Source: Bactericera cockerelli (Eukaryota > Arthropoda > Insecta > Hemiptera > Triozidae). From it: DNA of 64,000 nucleotides. A model generated the notes under the pieces. It was not told the origin of the DNA. It made no database searches and was given only the letters and a program-made list of their open reading frames with translations. Made by a program: the position numbers and the translations under genes. This document shows positions 11,680-22,549 of the stretch, in pieces (position 1 is the first letter of the stretch; the number at the start of each line of letters is the position of its first letter). Location: contig CM044958.1 of NCBI GenBank assembly GCA_024516035.1, positions 48,661,879-48,725,878 of the forward strand, written 5' to 3'.

Positions 11680-11970
11680 CCCGTCGTTTGACAACCTCTC
11701 CGGTGCGACCACACCGCGTAGTGAAACATTTTATTCTTTCTGTGTACTCCGCGATATCCGCATTGATCTCGCCAGGTACATAAATATCAGGCAGAATCCA
11801 ATCGGCCTGAAAAGGAAGATAATTTGTAGCGAGACACGCCGTAACGATGAGGATGTACGGCGACCATTATTCACCAGGGGAATAATTTACGCCGAAGATG
11901 AGGCTGACGAAAGGTAGAAAGCAGAGGATCTTGGAACTGTGGAGTTTTCAGTCATGTTGTTTTTTTATGT
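11680..11970. other. Unassigned GC-richer segment
   Basis: Contains an 81-codon frame (11672-11917, plus). Its start overlaps the end of the minisatellite. I recognise no domain, and codon evidence is weak. It could be a decayed exon or transposon fragment. Confidence 0.25.
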
Positions 11971-11974
11971 TAAA

Positions 11975-12130
11975 GATGGGTGTTTCACAGCCTTTTTTAT
12001 TTCGTAGCCATGAAACAGGAGCTACTGTCGACGCTTGTGGTCTGTGTTGTAGCCTGCCCATTCCGTAGTATGCCTCCCCTCTGATGGGCGAGAAGTGACA
12101 CAATACTTCCCATTTAGGTGCTGGGTCTTA
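11975..12130 (-). repeat. Dispersed repeat X, copy 1
   Basis: Defined by GTGTTTCACAGCC, ATTTCGTAGCCATGAAACAG, GAGCTACTGT, GCTTGTGGTCTGTGTTG and a 3' section CCTCTGATGGGCGAGAAG. Six copies are in the window, and this and the copy at 13185 extend furthest. Strand is by convention (GGCTGTGAAACACTCAT taken as forward). No tRNA box, so it may be the tail of a larger element. Confidence 0.75.
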
Positions 12131-12156
12131 TCTTTCTGTTATGCTTTTCTTTCTGT

Positions 12157-12400
12157 TCCGGTAGCTCAGTGGTAAAGGCGGCACTCTGTGATTCCAAAGA
12201 TTCTAGAGTTCGTGGGTTCGAAAGCCAGCCGCGACATGACAAGTTAGCCTCTCATTTGGGATTTCACCTCATAATAATATGTCTTGGGCTTATTGCTGGA
12301 ATAATGGGACTCTAATAGCCGTAATCATCATCCATATCCTTGAAATATGGGGTTCTTGTCGTAATCGGGCATTATAAGTTAGGCGATATTATTATTATTT
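12157..12400 (+). mobile_element. SINE-D
   Basis: tRNA-like head with A-box TAGCTCAGTGG and a slightly degenerate B-box GGTTCGAAAGC. The body is GACATGACAAGTTA, ATGTCTTGGGCTTATTG and GGAATAATGGGACT, with an (ATT)n tail at 12387-12398. The same body follows the head at 49390. Confidence 0.75.
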
Positions 12401-12779
12401 CTTAAAACTCTCTCTCTCTCGCTCTTGCTCGCTTTCTATTAACAAATAATAACATTGTATTGTAATCATCAAGATTAATTCTTATATTGTAGATAGCCAA
12501 GAAATTTAATATTAACTACCTACATACATGTATTTTTAATAAAATTGCATTAAAGGGAAGAGAGCATTAAGGTAGCATTATCTTAGGAGATGTATGACGA
12601 ATATAACAATGTACGAGTACTAACTATTATTGTATAAATAAAGAAAATATTTTCAATTCAATTCTCAAACTTTCTCTCTCTCTCTCTCTCTCCCTCTTTT
12701 TCTCTTTATTATACAACCCAAAAATTGCTTAAATTTGTAAAATATAGATTTCACATTTTCACAATGTATATATTAAATA

Positions 12780-13011
12780 CTAGCGGGCTGTCGCCCGCTT
12801 TGCGGGCCGAGGCATGGCCGTGAAAGCAAAAAGTCCTTTTTCGCCAATGGCAGGTGTTGTAGTGGGAATTTCGAAAAATCCCGTCTTATTGCACATCTAG
12901 ACTATAAGACAAAGCTACCTACCATTTCAGCTTCCTAGGACTTACGGTTTGGGCTGTAGAGCGATGATCAGTCAGTGGTCAGTCAGTGACTTTGACATTT
13001 ATATATTAAGA
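12780..13011 (-). mobile_element. Helitron-like element, family H1, copy 2 (complete)
   Basis: On the minus strand it runs from TCTTAATATATAAATGTC (preceded by A) to a GCCCGC-AAA-GCGGGC hairpin and CTAG (followed by T). Both ends agree with the copy at 57084-57313, giving well-defined termini for a 230-bp non-autonomous Helitron. Confidence 0.85.
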
Positions 13012-13184
13012 TTCTCAATTAGCAAGCAAAGGAAAAAGAAAAAATCATATCTCGAAAAACTTAGAAGTGTAGACACCAAATTTTCTACTCTGTATTGAAG
13101 AGTCCACTCATGCTTCGTACAAAAATTGTGAAAACGGTTTTACTTCACCACAAACAATAAATTATTATTATTATTATTATTTTT

Positions 13185-13345
13185 TTTTTTAAAGATGAGT
13201 GTTTCACAGCCTTTTTTATTTCGTAGCCATGAAACAGGAGCTACTGTAGACGCTTGTGGTCTGTGTTGTAGCCTGCCCATCCCGTTGTATGCCTCCCCTC
13301 TGATGGGCGAGAAGTGACACAATACTTCCCATTTAGGTGCTGGGT
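13185..13345 (-). repeat. Dispersed repeat X, copy 2
   Basis: Nearly identical to the copy at 11975. It begins after an (ATT)n/poly-T tract and abuts a SINE-B copy at 13348, which suggests insertion of one next to the other. Confidence 0.75.
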
Positions 13346-13347
13346 CA

Positions 13348-13495
13348 ACACGAGCGCACCGAAATGTATCCCTCACAAACAATTGTAACCAAATTAAGAA
13401 TACAAATTTTTGTCGGCACGGGGGATCGAACGCGGGACCTTCCGCATAGCAAGCGAGAGCTTAACCACTGAGCTAATCGTGCGCTCGTATTCATA
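13348..13495 (-). mobile_element. SINE-B, 5' half
   Basis: On the minus strand: A-box TAGCTCAGTGG, head as at 2742 with B-box GTTCGATCCCC, then AAAATTTGTATTCTTAATTT. Homology stops where repeat X begins, so the body is truncated. Confidence 0.8.
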
Positions 13496-13644
13496 CTGTA
13501 ACTTGAATTGTTGTTATTATAAAATGTGTTCCACATTGGATGTCAAACTTATTGAATTTACTCTAACATTGACTTAAAAGTGACACTAAAGTAAGCATAG
13601 AAAGCTCCTGTCGCCTCAACACCGACCAACATTCGCTACAGCGT

Positions 13645-13830
13645 GACAGCGTCGATGGCACTTTGAATACACCAGTTCTCGCAAGACCACCGAAGTTAAG
13701 CAACGTCCAGCGAGGTGAATGTGGGTAGCAGGTTTGTAAATTTCCTGCGAATGGAGGGTAACAGCCCCGTCACCTCGTCTTGATATGACCATGCTGTTGA
13801 AAGCGACGTTAGGTCAACAACAACAAAAAA
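13645..13830 (+). mobile_element. 5S rRNA-derived SINE (internally deleted)
   Basis: The head reads TTTGAATACACCAGTTCTCG and then CACCGAAGTTAAGCAACGTC, as in 5S rRNA up to its internal promoter. The GATGGGTGACC section is deleted here. The SINE tail follows: TGGGTAGCAGGTTTGTAA, CCTGCGAATGGAGGGTAA, GATATGACCATG and GTTGAAAGCGACGTTA. The complete copy is at 53992. Confidence 0.8.
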
Positions 13831-14650
13831 ATCGCTCCAGTTGTGGATTCTGATTTTAGTCCCCCTTCTGTAGTGTCTGAAACCAGCAACGTCTCCAATC
13901 CCCATATCCATCACGATAGAGATTCCTACACGAGATTAACATGAACAACTTGTCAACGGCATCTTACACAGGACGAGTCGGATAATTCATCCTGGGTACT
14001 TGCTATGCGTCTGAGAAGAAAAAGTGGACTGTATCGAACAGGCGCGGCTGGTGGGAAAATGTTTACGCTGCCACATAAACCGGACTAAAATGGACTCACG
14101 GCGCGAACGACCTGCTCCAGCAAAGTTTAAGCGCTTGAATGAAGAAAAAGAAAAAAAAAAAAAATGGACTCTACAAGTTGCTCTTTCGGTTTGAGAGTTT
14201 ACCATCTAAAGAGTTTGATTTTGTTTACCATGTCAATCATAACAATCATGGATTATTTACTCTAGAAACGTGTGATAATTTTCATTGTGTACAAGCTAGG
14301 ACTTCAGAAAATCCATTTCTTTTTCGTCTGGGGGCGCTGCAGTTCCGCAGCTCCTTAGCACCGGCCGCGCCTAGTAGCGAGAGTATGGACCGATTCTATC
14401 GGTGGATCGGACATTCAATATCGATGGATGAGAACAATATGGACATTGGGACAAGTCCGAGTACTTAATACTACTTATATAGTCCTAAATGAATTCGAAT
14501 TTTATTGGTTCGACGAGGTTAGAACGCGGAATGAGTGTGAGATCAAAGATATGAGCGGCTCAATAACAAAGTGATTCCCAGGTAAATGGTTGCGATGAAC
14601 TTGCTGATAAGCGACTACTTATGATGGTGTTATAATATTTATTTATTTTA
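13831..14650. other. Unassigned segment, no recognised gene
   Basis: GC-richer than its surroundings. Frames at 13987-14205 (minus) and 14139-14468 (plus) overlap each other, contain homopolymer runs and match no family I know. Confidence 0.3.
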
Positions 14651-14654
14651 AAAA

Positions 14655-14722
14655 AATATGAGTGTTTCAAAGCCTTTTTTATTTCGTAGCCAAGAAACAG
14701 GAGCTACTGTAGACGCATCATA
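14655..14722 (-). repeat. Dispersed repeat X, fragment
   Basis: Only the end GAGTGTTTCAAAGCC through GGAGCTACTGTAGACGC is present. Confidence 0.7.
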
Positions 14723-14854
14723 AAATCATAATAATTGTTTTATAATGTGATATGTATACATATACTATGTACAATTGTACATGTATATAGTTGTATATTT
14801 ACTTGTAGAAATAACGGTTATCGGTGTTATCTAAGAGACAAAAAAGTCCAAGAG

Positions 14855-14884
14855 CTTCTAAGAGACAAAAATGTCTCTTAGAAG
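14855..14884. repeat. Perfect 13-bp hairpin
   Basis: CTTCTAAGAGACA and TGTCTCTTAGAAG flank an AAAA loop. CTAAGAGACAAAAA also occurs about 30 bp upstream. Not followed by a T run. Confidence 0.85.
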
Positions 14885-14899
14885 TTCTACAAAGCTTAG

Positions 14900-15855
14900 G
14901 AGAAGTACCTTTGTATAAATGTTTCTTTATAAAGAAAATAAATAAATAAACTATTAATCTACCTTACTAATAATATTATAAATAAAAAAAAGACATTATA
15001 ATATCTTCACTTTTCATGTGAAATAAAATGAATAATATATTAGGTCAGTAGAAGGTCTTTAATTTTATAAGCACTAATGTCCTTTTTTCGATAAGATCAC
15101 TCTGAAAATATCTATGTGCATACTTATGTAAAAAAAAATATAAAAAAAAACCAACTGAGCATACTTTTGAAAAAATTAAATTCTGAGCAAAAAGTTTTTT
15201 TTTTTTTTTTTTTCAAAACGAGCATAATACTTTCGCTTCTAATAGAATCATCGGAAGTAATAAACACAAGTTAGTCAATTATAATACAAAAAGACTTCCC
15301 TTTCTATCCATTTATTTTTCTTAAGGAACAAAGCAATATTGTTAATAATTTTTCTGTCCATGAAAACATCTCAAAAAAAAAAACAAACAAACAATTTAAC
15401 CGATTCTTCCAAATTAGCGCAATTGAGGGGGCGCCGGGCGGGTCAAGTTATCTTGTGCACTTAGCTTTTAATGCATTTATTTATTGAGTAGACACACGGT
15501 CACATCATAAAAATAAAACTTATTATGGAAATTGTGTTCCGTTTTAGGTTGGAAAATGATTTCCGATTGTCATTATCAGGAAATAATGACTGTTACCCTC
15601 TGATTTGCTGTTGTTTGTATTTATATTCAATGTATGCTAATTGGTAGGAACGATTATAATATTTATGTATAAATTTAAATTTTTTAAATTAAATAACGGG
15701 AACTACCCATTTTTCACAGTTTCTCTAACTTATTCTAATATAAAAAGTAAAACTTAGATCTAATAAAATAAAATCTAAAACTCAGGTCTAATGACCAACC
15801 TTTCTAACCAAAAATGCCTAGTTCCTTCTCGTAGAAACATAAAATAAATAAATAA
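14900..15855. other. AT-rich spacer
   Basis: No coding or repeat signal beyond homopolymers (T run near 15197-15214). Confidence 0.5.
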
Positions 15856-15861
15856 AAATTA

Positions 15862-15946
15862 AGAGAATGCTCGCGAACAGTAAGTTCAAGTTCGCGAGCA
15901 TTCTCTCGCTATTCAATGTATGCGAGCAGTTAGCATACATTGAATA
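15862..15946. repeat. Two adjacent perfect hairpins
   Basis: First: 17-bp arms AGAGAATGCTCGCGAAC (15862-15878) and its complement (15890-15906) with an 11-nt loop. Second: 14-bp arms TATTCAATGTATGC (15910-15923) and its complement (15933-15946) with a 9-nt loop. ATTCAATGTATGC also occurs unpaired near 15626. Function unknown. Confidence 0.85.
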
Positions 15947-16014
15947 TGAAATTCTTTAATCTACTTATTTGCAGTGTGAGCTACAAAATTCCTTGTAAAA
16001 TCCCATGACATACA

Positions 16015-19000
16015 GTTTGAGACGGGTTGTAGATGGTCCCTTGAATCAATAAATTTAATAACATCTGATAGTATATGTCCCGGATATTTGTTTGACCTTA
16101 CATAAAACTCGAAGTATAATTAAAGTAGGATCACAAATAAGTGTTCGATTTCTCGATCACGCACTGCATAAAAAAATAAATTAGTTCTCATAATAAATTT
16201 GTTTAACCTTAGATAAAATTCGAAATAGAAATTAAAGTAGAATGACACAAAAAGTGTCTCGGCTAGGATTCGAACCCATGACGGCAAAACCTTTCTCTCA
16301 GCGTGCTCTCGATTTCTCGATCACGCACTGAAATTCAGGCCGTCTCTGTGTAATCATTAATGAGAAAATAGGGCTATATGAATGCTAGATGGGAGTTGTA
16401 ATCATGCGTTTTGCATTCATATAGCGCTATTTTATGTCTGCGTTATTACACAATGACCGGCCTGACCCTTTGAGCGTGATCGAGCTATCGAGAGCGTTCG
16501 GAGGGAAAGGTTTTGCTTTTTTTTTCGGTTTTTTCATGTTTCTCTTATACAAATTAAAAATCATCTGAAAATGTTTTTTACAACAGAAGTTACAAGAATT
16601 TGTATTCGCATGGAAATAGGTACACGTTGAAATTGGTACACTGTATTAAAGGGGAAAAAGCTTTCGTTCTTCTAATTTGTACCTTTCAGTGTATTAAATT
16701 TGAATTTCTGGTAAACCGCAAATAAAAAACTACTGAACTGACATTATCAGTAGATATAATAACTATGTGAGAGGGGTTGTAGATGGTCCCATGAATAAAT
16801 AAATAACTTCTCATGATAAATTTCTTGAACCTTACATAAAATTTGAAATACAAATATAAAGTAGAATGACAAAAAAAGTGTCGCGGCTAGGATTCGAACC
16901 CATGACGGCAAAACCTTTCTCTCAGCGCGCTCTCGAATTCTCGATCACGCACTGAAAGTCAGGCCGTCTATGTGTAATCACCTGTGGGAAAATAGGGCTA
17001 TATGAATGCTAGATGGGAGTTGTAATCATGCGTTTTGCATTCATATAGCGCTATTTTATGTCTGCGTTATTACACAATGACCGGCCTGACCCTTTGAGCG
17101 TGATCGAGCTATCGAGAGCGTTCGGAGGGAAAGGTTTTGCTTTTTTTTTCGGTTTTTTCATGTTTCTCTTATACAAATTAAAAATCATTTGAAAATGTTA
17201 TTTACAACAGAAGTTACAAGAATTTGTACCCGCATGGAAATAGGTACACGCGTGGAAATAGGTACACGTTGAAATTGGTACACTGTATTAAAGGGGAAAA
17301 AGCTTTCGTTCTTCTAATTGTACCTTTCAGTGTATTAAATATGAATTTCTGGTAAACCGCAAATAAAAAACTACTGAACTGACATTATCAGTAGATATAA
17401 TAACTATGTGAGAGGGGTTGTAGATGGTCCCTTGAATAAATAAATAACTTCTCATGATAAATTTCTTGAACCTTACATAAAATTTGAAATACAAATTAAA
17501 GTAGAATGACAAAAAAAGTGTCGCGGCTAGGATTCGAACCCGTGACGGCAAAACCTTTCTCTCAGCGCGCTCTCGAATTCTCGATCACGCACTGAAAGTC
17601 AGGCCGTCTATGTGTAATCATCTGTGGGAAAATAGGGCTATATGAATGCTAGATGGGAGTTGTAATCATGCGTTTTGCATTCATATAGCGCTATTTTATG
17701 TCTGCGTTATTACACAATGACCGGCCTGACCCTTTGAGCGTGATCGAGCTATCGAGAGCGTTCGGAGGGAAAGGTTTTGCTTTTTTTTTCGGTTTTTTCA
17801 TGTTTCTCTTATACAAATTAAAAATCATCTGAAAATGTTATTTACAACAGAAGTTACAAGAATTTGTACCCGCATGGAAATAGAACACGCGTGGAAATAG
17901 GTACACTTGAAATTGGTACACTGTATTAAAGGGGAAAAAGCTTTCGTTCTTCTAATTGTACCTTTCAATATTAAATTTGAATTTCTGGTAAACCGCAAAT
18001 AAAAAACTACTGAACTGACATTATAGTAGATATAATAACTATGTGAGAGGGTTGTAGAGGTCCCTTGAATAAATAAATAACTTCTCATGATAAATTTCTT
18101 GAACCTTACATAAAATTTGAAATACAAATTAAAGTAGAATGACAAAAAAAGTGTCGCGGCTAGGATTCGAACCCATGACGGCAAAACCTTTCTCTCAGCG
18201 CGCTCTCGAATTCTCGATCACGCACTGAAAGTCAGGCCGTCTATGTGTAATCATCTGTGGGAAAATAGGGCTATATGAATGCTAGATGGGAGTTGTAATC
18301 ATGCGTTTTGCATTCATATAGCGCTATTTTATGTCCGTGTTATTACACAATGACCGGCCTGACCCTTTGAGCGTGATCGAGCTATCGAGAGCTTTCGGAG
18401 GGAAAGGTTTTGCTTTTTTTTTCGGTTTTTTCATGTTTCTCTTATACAAATTAAAAATCATCTGAAAATGTTATTTACAACAGAAGTTACAAGAATTTGT
18501 ACCCGCATGGAAATAGGTACACGCGTGGAAATAGGTACACATTGAAATTGGTACACTGTATTAAAGGGGAAAAAGCTTTCGTTCTTCTAATTGTACCTTT
18601 CAGTGTATTAAATTTGAATTTCTGGTAAACCGCAAATAAAAAACTACTGAACTGACATTATCAGTAGATATAATAACTATGTGAGAGGGGTTGTAGATGG
18701 TCCCTTGAATAAATAAATAACTTCTCATGATAAATTTCTTGAACCTTACATAAAATTTGAAATACAAATTAAAGTAGAATGACAAAAAAAGTGTCGCGGC
18801 TAGGATTCGAACCCATGACGGCAAAACCTTTCTCTCAGCGCGCTCTCGAATTCTCGATCACGCACTGAAAGTCAGGCCGTCTATGTGTAATCATCTGTGG
18901 GAAAATAGGGCTATATGAATGCTAGATGGGAGTTGTAATCATGCGTTTTGCATTCATATAGCGCTATTTTATGTCTGCGTTATTACACATGACCGGCCTG

Positions 19001-20330
19001 ACCCTTTGAGCGTGATCGAGCTATCGAGAGCGTCGGAGGGAAAGGTTTTGCTTTTTTTTTCGGTTTTTTCATGTTTCTCTTATACAAATTAAAAATCATC
19101 TGAAAATGTTATTTACAACAGAAGTTACAAGAATTTGTACCCGCATGGAAATAGGTACACGTGAAATAGGTACACTTGAATGTACACTGTATAAAGGGGA
19201 AAAGCTTTCGTTCTTCTAATTGTACCTTTCAGTGTATTAAATATGAATTTCTGGTAAACCGCAAATAAAAAACTACTGAACTGACATTATCAGTAGATAT
19301 AATAACTATGTGAGAGGGTTGTAGATGGTCCCTTGAATAAATAAATAACTTCTCATGATAAATTTCTTGAACCTTACATAAAATTTGAAATACAATTAAA
19401 GTAGAATGACAAAAAAAGTGTCGCGGCTAGGATTCGAACCCATGACGGCAAAACCTTTCTCTCAGCGCGCTCTCGAATTCTCGATCACGCACTGAAAGTC
19501 AGGCCGTCTATGTGTAATCATCTGTGGGAAAATAGGGCTATATGAATGCTAGATGGGAGTTGTAATCATGCGTTTTGCATTCATATAGCGCTATTTTATG
19601 TCTGCGTTATTACACAATGACCGGCCTGACCCTTTGAGCGTGATCGAGCTATCGAGAGCGTTCGGAGGGAAAGGTTTTGCTTTTTTTTTTCGGTTTTTTT
19701 CATGTTTCTCTTATACAAATTAAAAATCATCTGAAAATGTTATTTACAACAGAAGTTACAAGAATTTGTACCCGCATGGAAATAGGTACACGCGTGGAAA
19801 TAGGTACACGTTGAAATTGGTACACTGTATTAAAGGGGAAAAAGCTTTCGTTCTTCTAATTGTACCTTTCAGTGTATTAAATTTGAATTTCTGGTAAACC
19901 GCAAATAAAAAACTACTGAACTGACATTATCAGTAGATATAATAACTATGTGAGAGGGGTTGTAGATGGTCCCTTGAATTAATAAATAACTTCTCATGAT
20001 AAATTTCTTGAACCTTACATAAAATTTGAAATACAAATTAAAGTAGAATGACAAAAAAAGTGTCCCGACCAGGATTCGAACCCATGACGGCAAAACCTTT
20101 CTCCCAGGGCGCTCTCGAATTCTCGATCACGCTCTGAAAGTAGGGCCGTCTCTGTGTAATAATCAATGGGAAAATAGGGCTATATGAATACTAGATGAGA
20201 TTTGTAATTATGCATTTTGCATTCATATAGCGCTATTTTGTATTTGAGTTATTACGCAATGACCGGACTTACCCTTTGAGCGTGATCGTGCTATCGAGAG
20301 CGTTCGGAGAGAAAGGTTTTGCTTTTTTGA
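16015..20330. repeat. Satellite array, about 630-bp unit, with opposed tRNA-like heads
   Basis: Seven tRNA-like boxes on the minus strand (B-box GGTTCGAATCC) lie near 16265, 16889, 17529, 18162, 18802, 19429 and 20071, spacing 624-642 bp. A partial unit precedes them at 16015-16200. In every unit the sequence from GCAAAACCTTTCTC to TATATGAATGC is followed by a loop of about 27 bp and an inverted, imperfect copy. This gives palindromes near 16284-16516, 16908-17140, 17548-17780, 18181-18413, 18821-19053, 19448-19680 and 20090-20322. Units also hold a small AATAGGTACACG minisatellite. Interior units are nearly identical; both edge units are diverged, as expected for an unequal-crossover array. 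The 74-codon frames repeated on the minus strand run through the tRNA-like box and are broken in some units, so I do not call them genes. Confidence 0.9.
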
Positions 20331-20560
20331 GGGTTCAACGTCTCTTTCAACTGTAGGGTGTCATATCGGAAGAGAATGCCGTTGGCATTAGTACCGGCCT
20401 TGATCAAGTTTGTTTTATGAACCCTGCAAAAAGTAGAAACCCTTTTCTACTTTTTGTCAAATATTTGTCCTGGCCTTAAATATTTGTAACAGTGAACTTT
20501 CTGTGGCCAAAGGTTGAACCGACTATTATGAATCACTAAAAAACGTGATATATGAGTACT
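20331..20560. other. Segment with short inverted repeats
   Basis: GGTTCAAC (about 20334) and GTTGAACC (about 20513) form outer inverted ends. A hairpin with 12-bp arms, CAAAAAGTAGAA and complement, lies near 20428-20458. Identity unknown. A T run follows at 20571. Confidence 0.45.
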
Positions 20561-20723
20561 ATTATATTGTTTTTTTTTTTTTTTTAAAGAAATCTGCTAA
20601 CACGTGTTTCGTTTTACATAATTTTATTATATGTAACGCTAGTACTTGAAAAGTTAATTTTAATTTCTATGTATGTATCTATTCTGTGTTAGTTGTAAAT
20701 AAAACTTGATCGAACAAGTTTTA

Positions 20724-20966
20724 ATAATCACGACGGGCGTGTTATCCTCCATTCGCAAGAAAATCAGAAACCAGCTAGTAAATTAATCTCACCCAGCATG
20801 ATTAGAGCCAGGAATAACCATTATCACGAAAGGTTCAAAATTGAGTGGTCACACCCATCCAAGTCCTAAACTCGCTGGACGTTGCTTAATTTCAGTGTCA
20901 GAACGAGAACAGAAGTGGTGGAATATGAAAAAATTACTCGTTATGTGCCATCGACGCGCGACGCTG
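20724..20966 (-). mobile_element. 5S rRNA-derived SINE (diverged)
   Basis: On the minus strand: GTCGATGG head, CTGAAATTAAGCAACGTCC, CAGCGAG, TTAGGACTTGGATGGGTG, then the SINE tail with the CTGGGTGAG-like and CCATTCGC-like blocks in diverged form. Older than the copy at 53992. Confidence 0.7.
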
Positions 20967-21529
20967 TGTGTGCTATTTTGTTGAATCTAAAAATTGATTG
21001 GGACGGTCCCCGTTCCAATCATTTTCTTTACCAAAAATTTGGTTTAGCCATTCACAGAGGAAATGCTTCTTACATCATCGACTCCCTTCCAGAAGGAAGG
21101 TCCCTAGGAGAAATATTTTGTATTTAATAAATAAAACATGAATTATAATAAAAAAAAATGTTTAGTCCCTAAAAAAATCCAAGTTTCCCAGGACTAATAA
21201 GCTCTGCGTTGAAAAATCCATCCTGTCCTTTTAAAAGCAAATAAATAAATAGCGTACTATTTTCACTCGATACAATCATTATGAATGCATAATTTCCTGA
21301 AAAAAAAAAATGGGGTGATTTGACAGACTGGAAGCTTTTAATGCAATCAAAAACAAACCCCATTAATTCATTAGTTTTTCAACATCATTTATCAGGGGAG
21401 CTTTTTCTGTTTACTATTGCGCTGTAAAAAGCCTTTAATTTTGTTACTCTCTTCACTTAGCCCTCTCTTAACCCTTTGAGTGACACTGGCAGGGTTTTTA
21501 AGATATTTATTATTACTTTTCATTGATTG
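20967..21529. other. No gene assigned
   Basis: An 81-codon plus frame (20882-21127) starts inside the 5S-derived SINE and continues past it. The non-SINE half is not low complexity but I do not recognise it; it could be a decayed exon. The rest is AT-rich. Confidence 0.25.
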
Positions 21530-21672
21530 GGAGAGACGTCAGTTGCTTCATCGATAAGGTGGCGGACTTGGAGATCAATGGTTCAAGTACCGTTTTCAGC
21601 GTAGATTTAGTAAAGCGAGTTAGAGCAGTTGTTGATATCACGAAGTGATTAACACAAGTATGATAGCTTTTT
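21530..21672 (+). mobile_element. SINE-E
   Basis: Head GCTTCATCGATAAGGTGGCG, B-box-like GGTTCAAGTACC, then TTTAGTAAAGCGAGTTAGAG, GATATCACGAAG and ATTAACACAAGTATGATAG, ending in a T-rich tail. Confidence 0.8.
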
Positions 21673-22404
21673 TTCAATTTTTTGAAATAAAAATTAAAAA
21701 GACCAACTATTAAACCTTAGACAGTGAAATATAATCTCCATTATAGTGACACTAGAACAAATTTTTATAAAAAGAAAACCTAAGTGCAATTTTTTATTAA
21801 ATTTTTATCAAACGTAAAGTAAATATAACCATTATCTTCCCTTATTTTCGTTAGATCCTTATTTACGAATGTGCTATCTTTATTTACGAATGTGCTATCA
21901 TACGACTTACCACGAGATCTTCATGTGATCATCAAAGGGTTAATTCTGACCGTGTGTTGTTGTTTGTTCAAATTCTTTTGTGTGCTTCCTTTGAAGTGAG
22001 GATAATTTCGAGTATTATTTTGGTCACGAGAAATAATTACCTATAGTCTGAAAGAGTATTTATTGGCAATTCATAAATGCGTGGTTAATTTGAAGCCTTT
22101 TTAATCTTTTCAAGTTATAAATGAAGCCTTTGTACCTTCTAATTTGGCTTTTGTGAAAGATCAAGTACAATGTTTTCTGTTCGAAACAGTTGTTAAGCTA
22201 CTGTTCAAAATTCCAACAATTAACTTAGGTATACTCAATTATAAGTATGTATAGTGTATACATTCACTTCAACAATAACAACATTGTCAACAAGTCATTG
22301 TTCGTTCAGTTTTTTTATGCAAAACCAAAGAAGGACTCTTTAAGAGCATAAAATTGTACTATTTTACTTGCTTGAATTCTCTTTAGCATCTGGGTCACAT
22401 TAGA
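21673..22404. other. No recognised feature
   Basis: AT-rich spacer. A 20-bp direct repeat, TTTACGAATGTGCTATC, occurs twice near 21865-21900. No ORF. Confidence 0.5.
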
Positions 22405-22500
22405 CGGTGTTATTACCTTCCATTTGCTGTAAAACTCACAAACTTACATTAACCTCACCCAGCCTCGGTGGGTTGGGCATAGCAGCACAAGGAAATATAT
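22405..22500 (-). mobile_element. 5S-derived SINE, tail fragment
   Basis: Only the non-5S tail is present: TTACATTAACCTCACCCAGCC and CTCACAAAC blocks shared with 32775 and 53505. Confidence 0.6.
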
Positions 22501-22549
22501 TTTTCTTCATTTTAGTCTTGTTGTTGTAACGGGGCAATATATTATTTTT

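Noticed and set aside
17327..20093. Recurring 74- to 119-codon minus-strand frames, one per satellite unit
   Set aside because: They run through the tRNA-like box, vary in length with small indels, and their similarity is explained by the tandem array itself.
16015..20330. CRISPR array
   Set aside because: The unit is about 630 bp, with no short repeat-spacer pattern, in a eukaryotic context.
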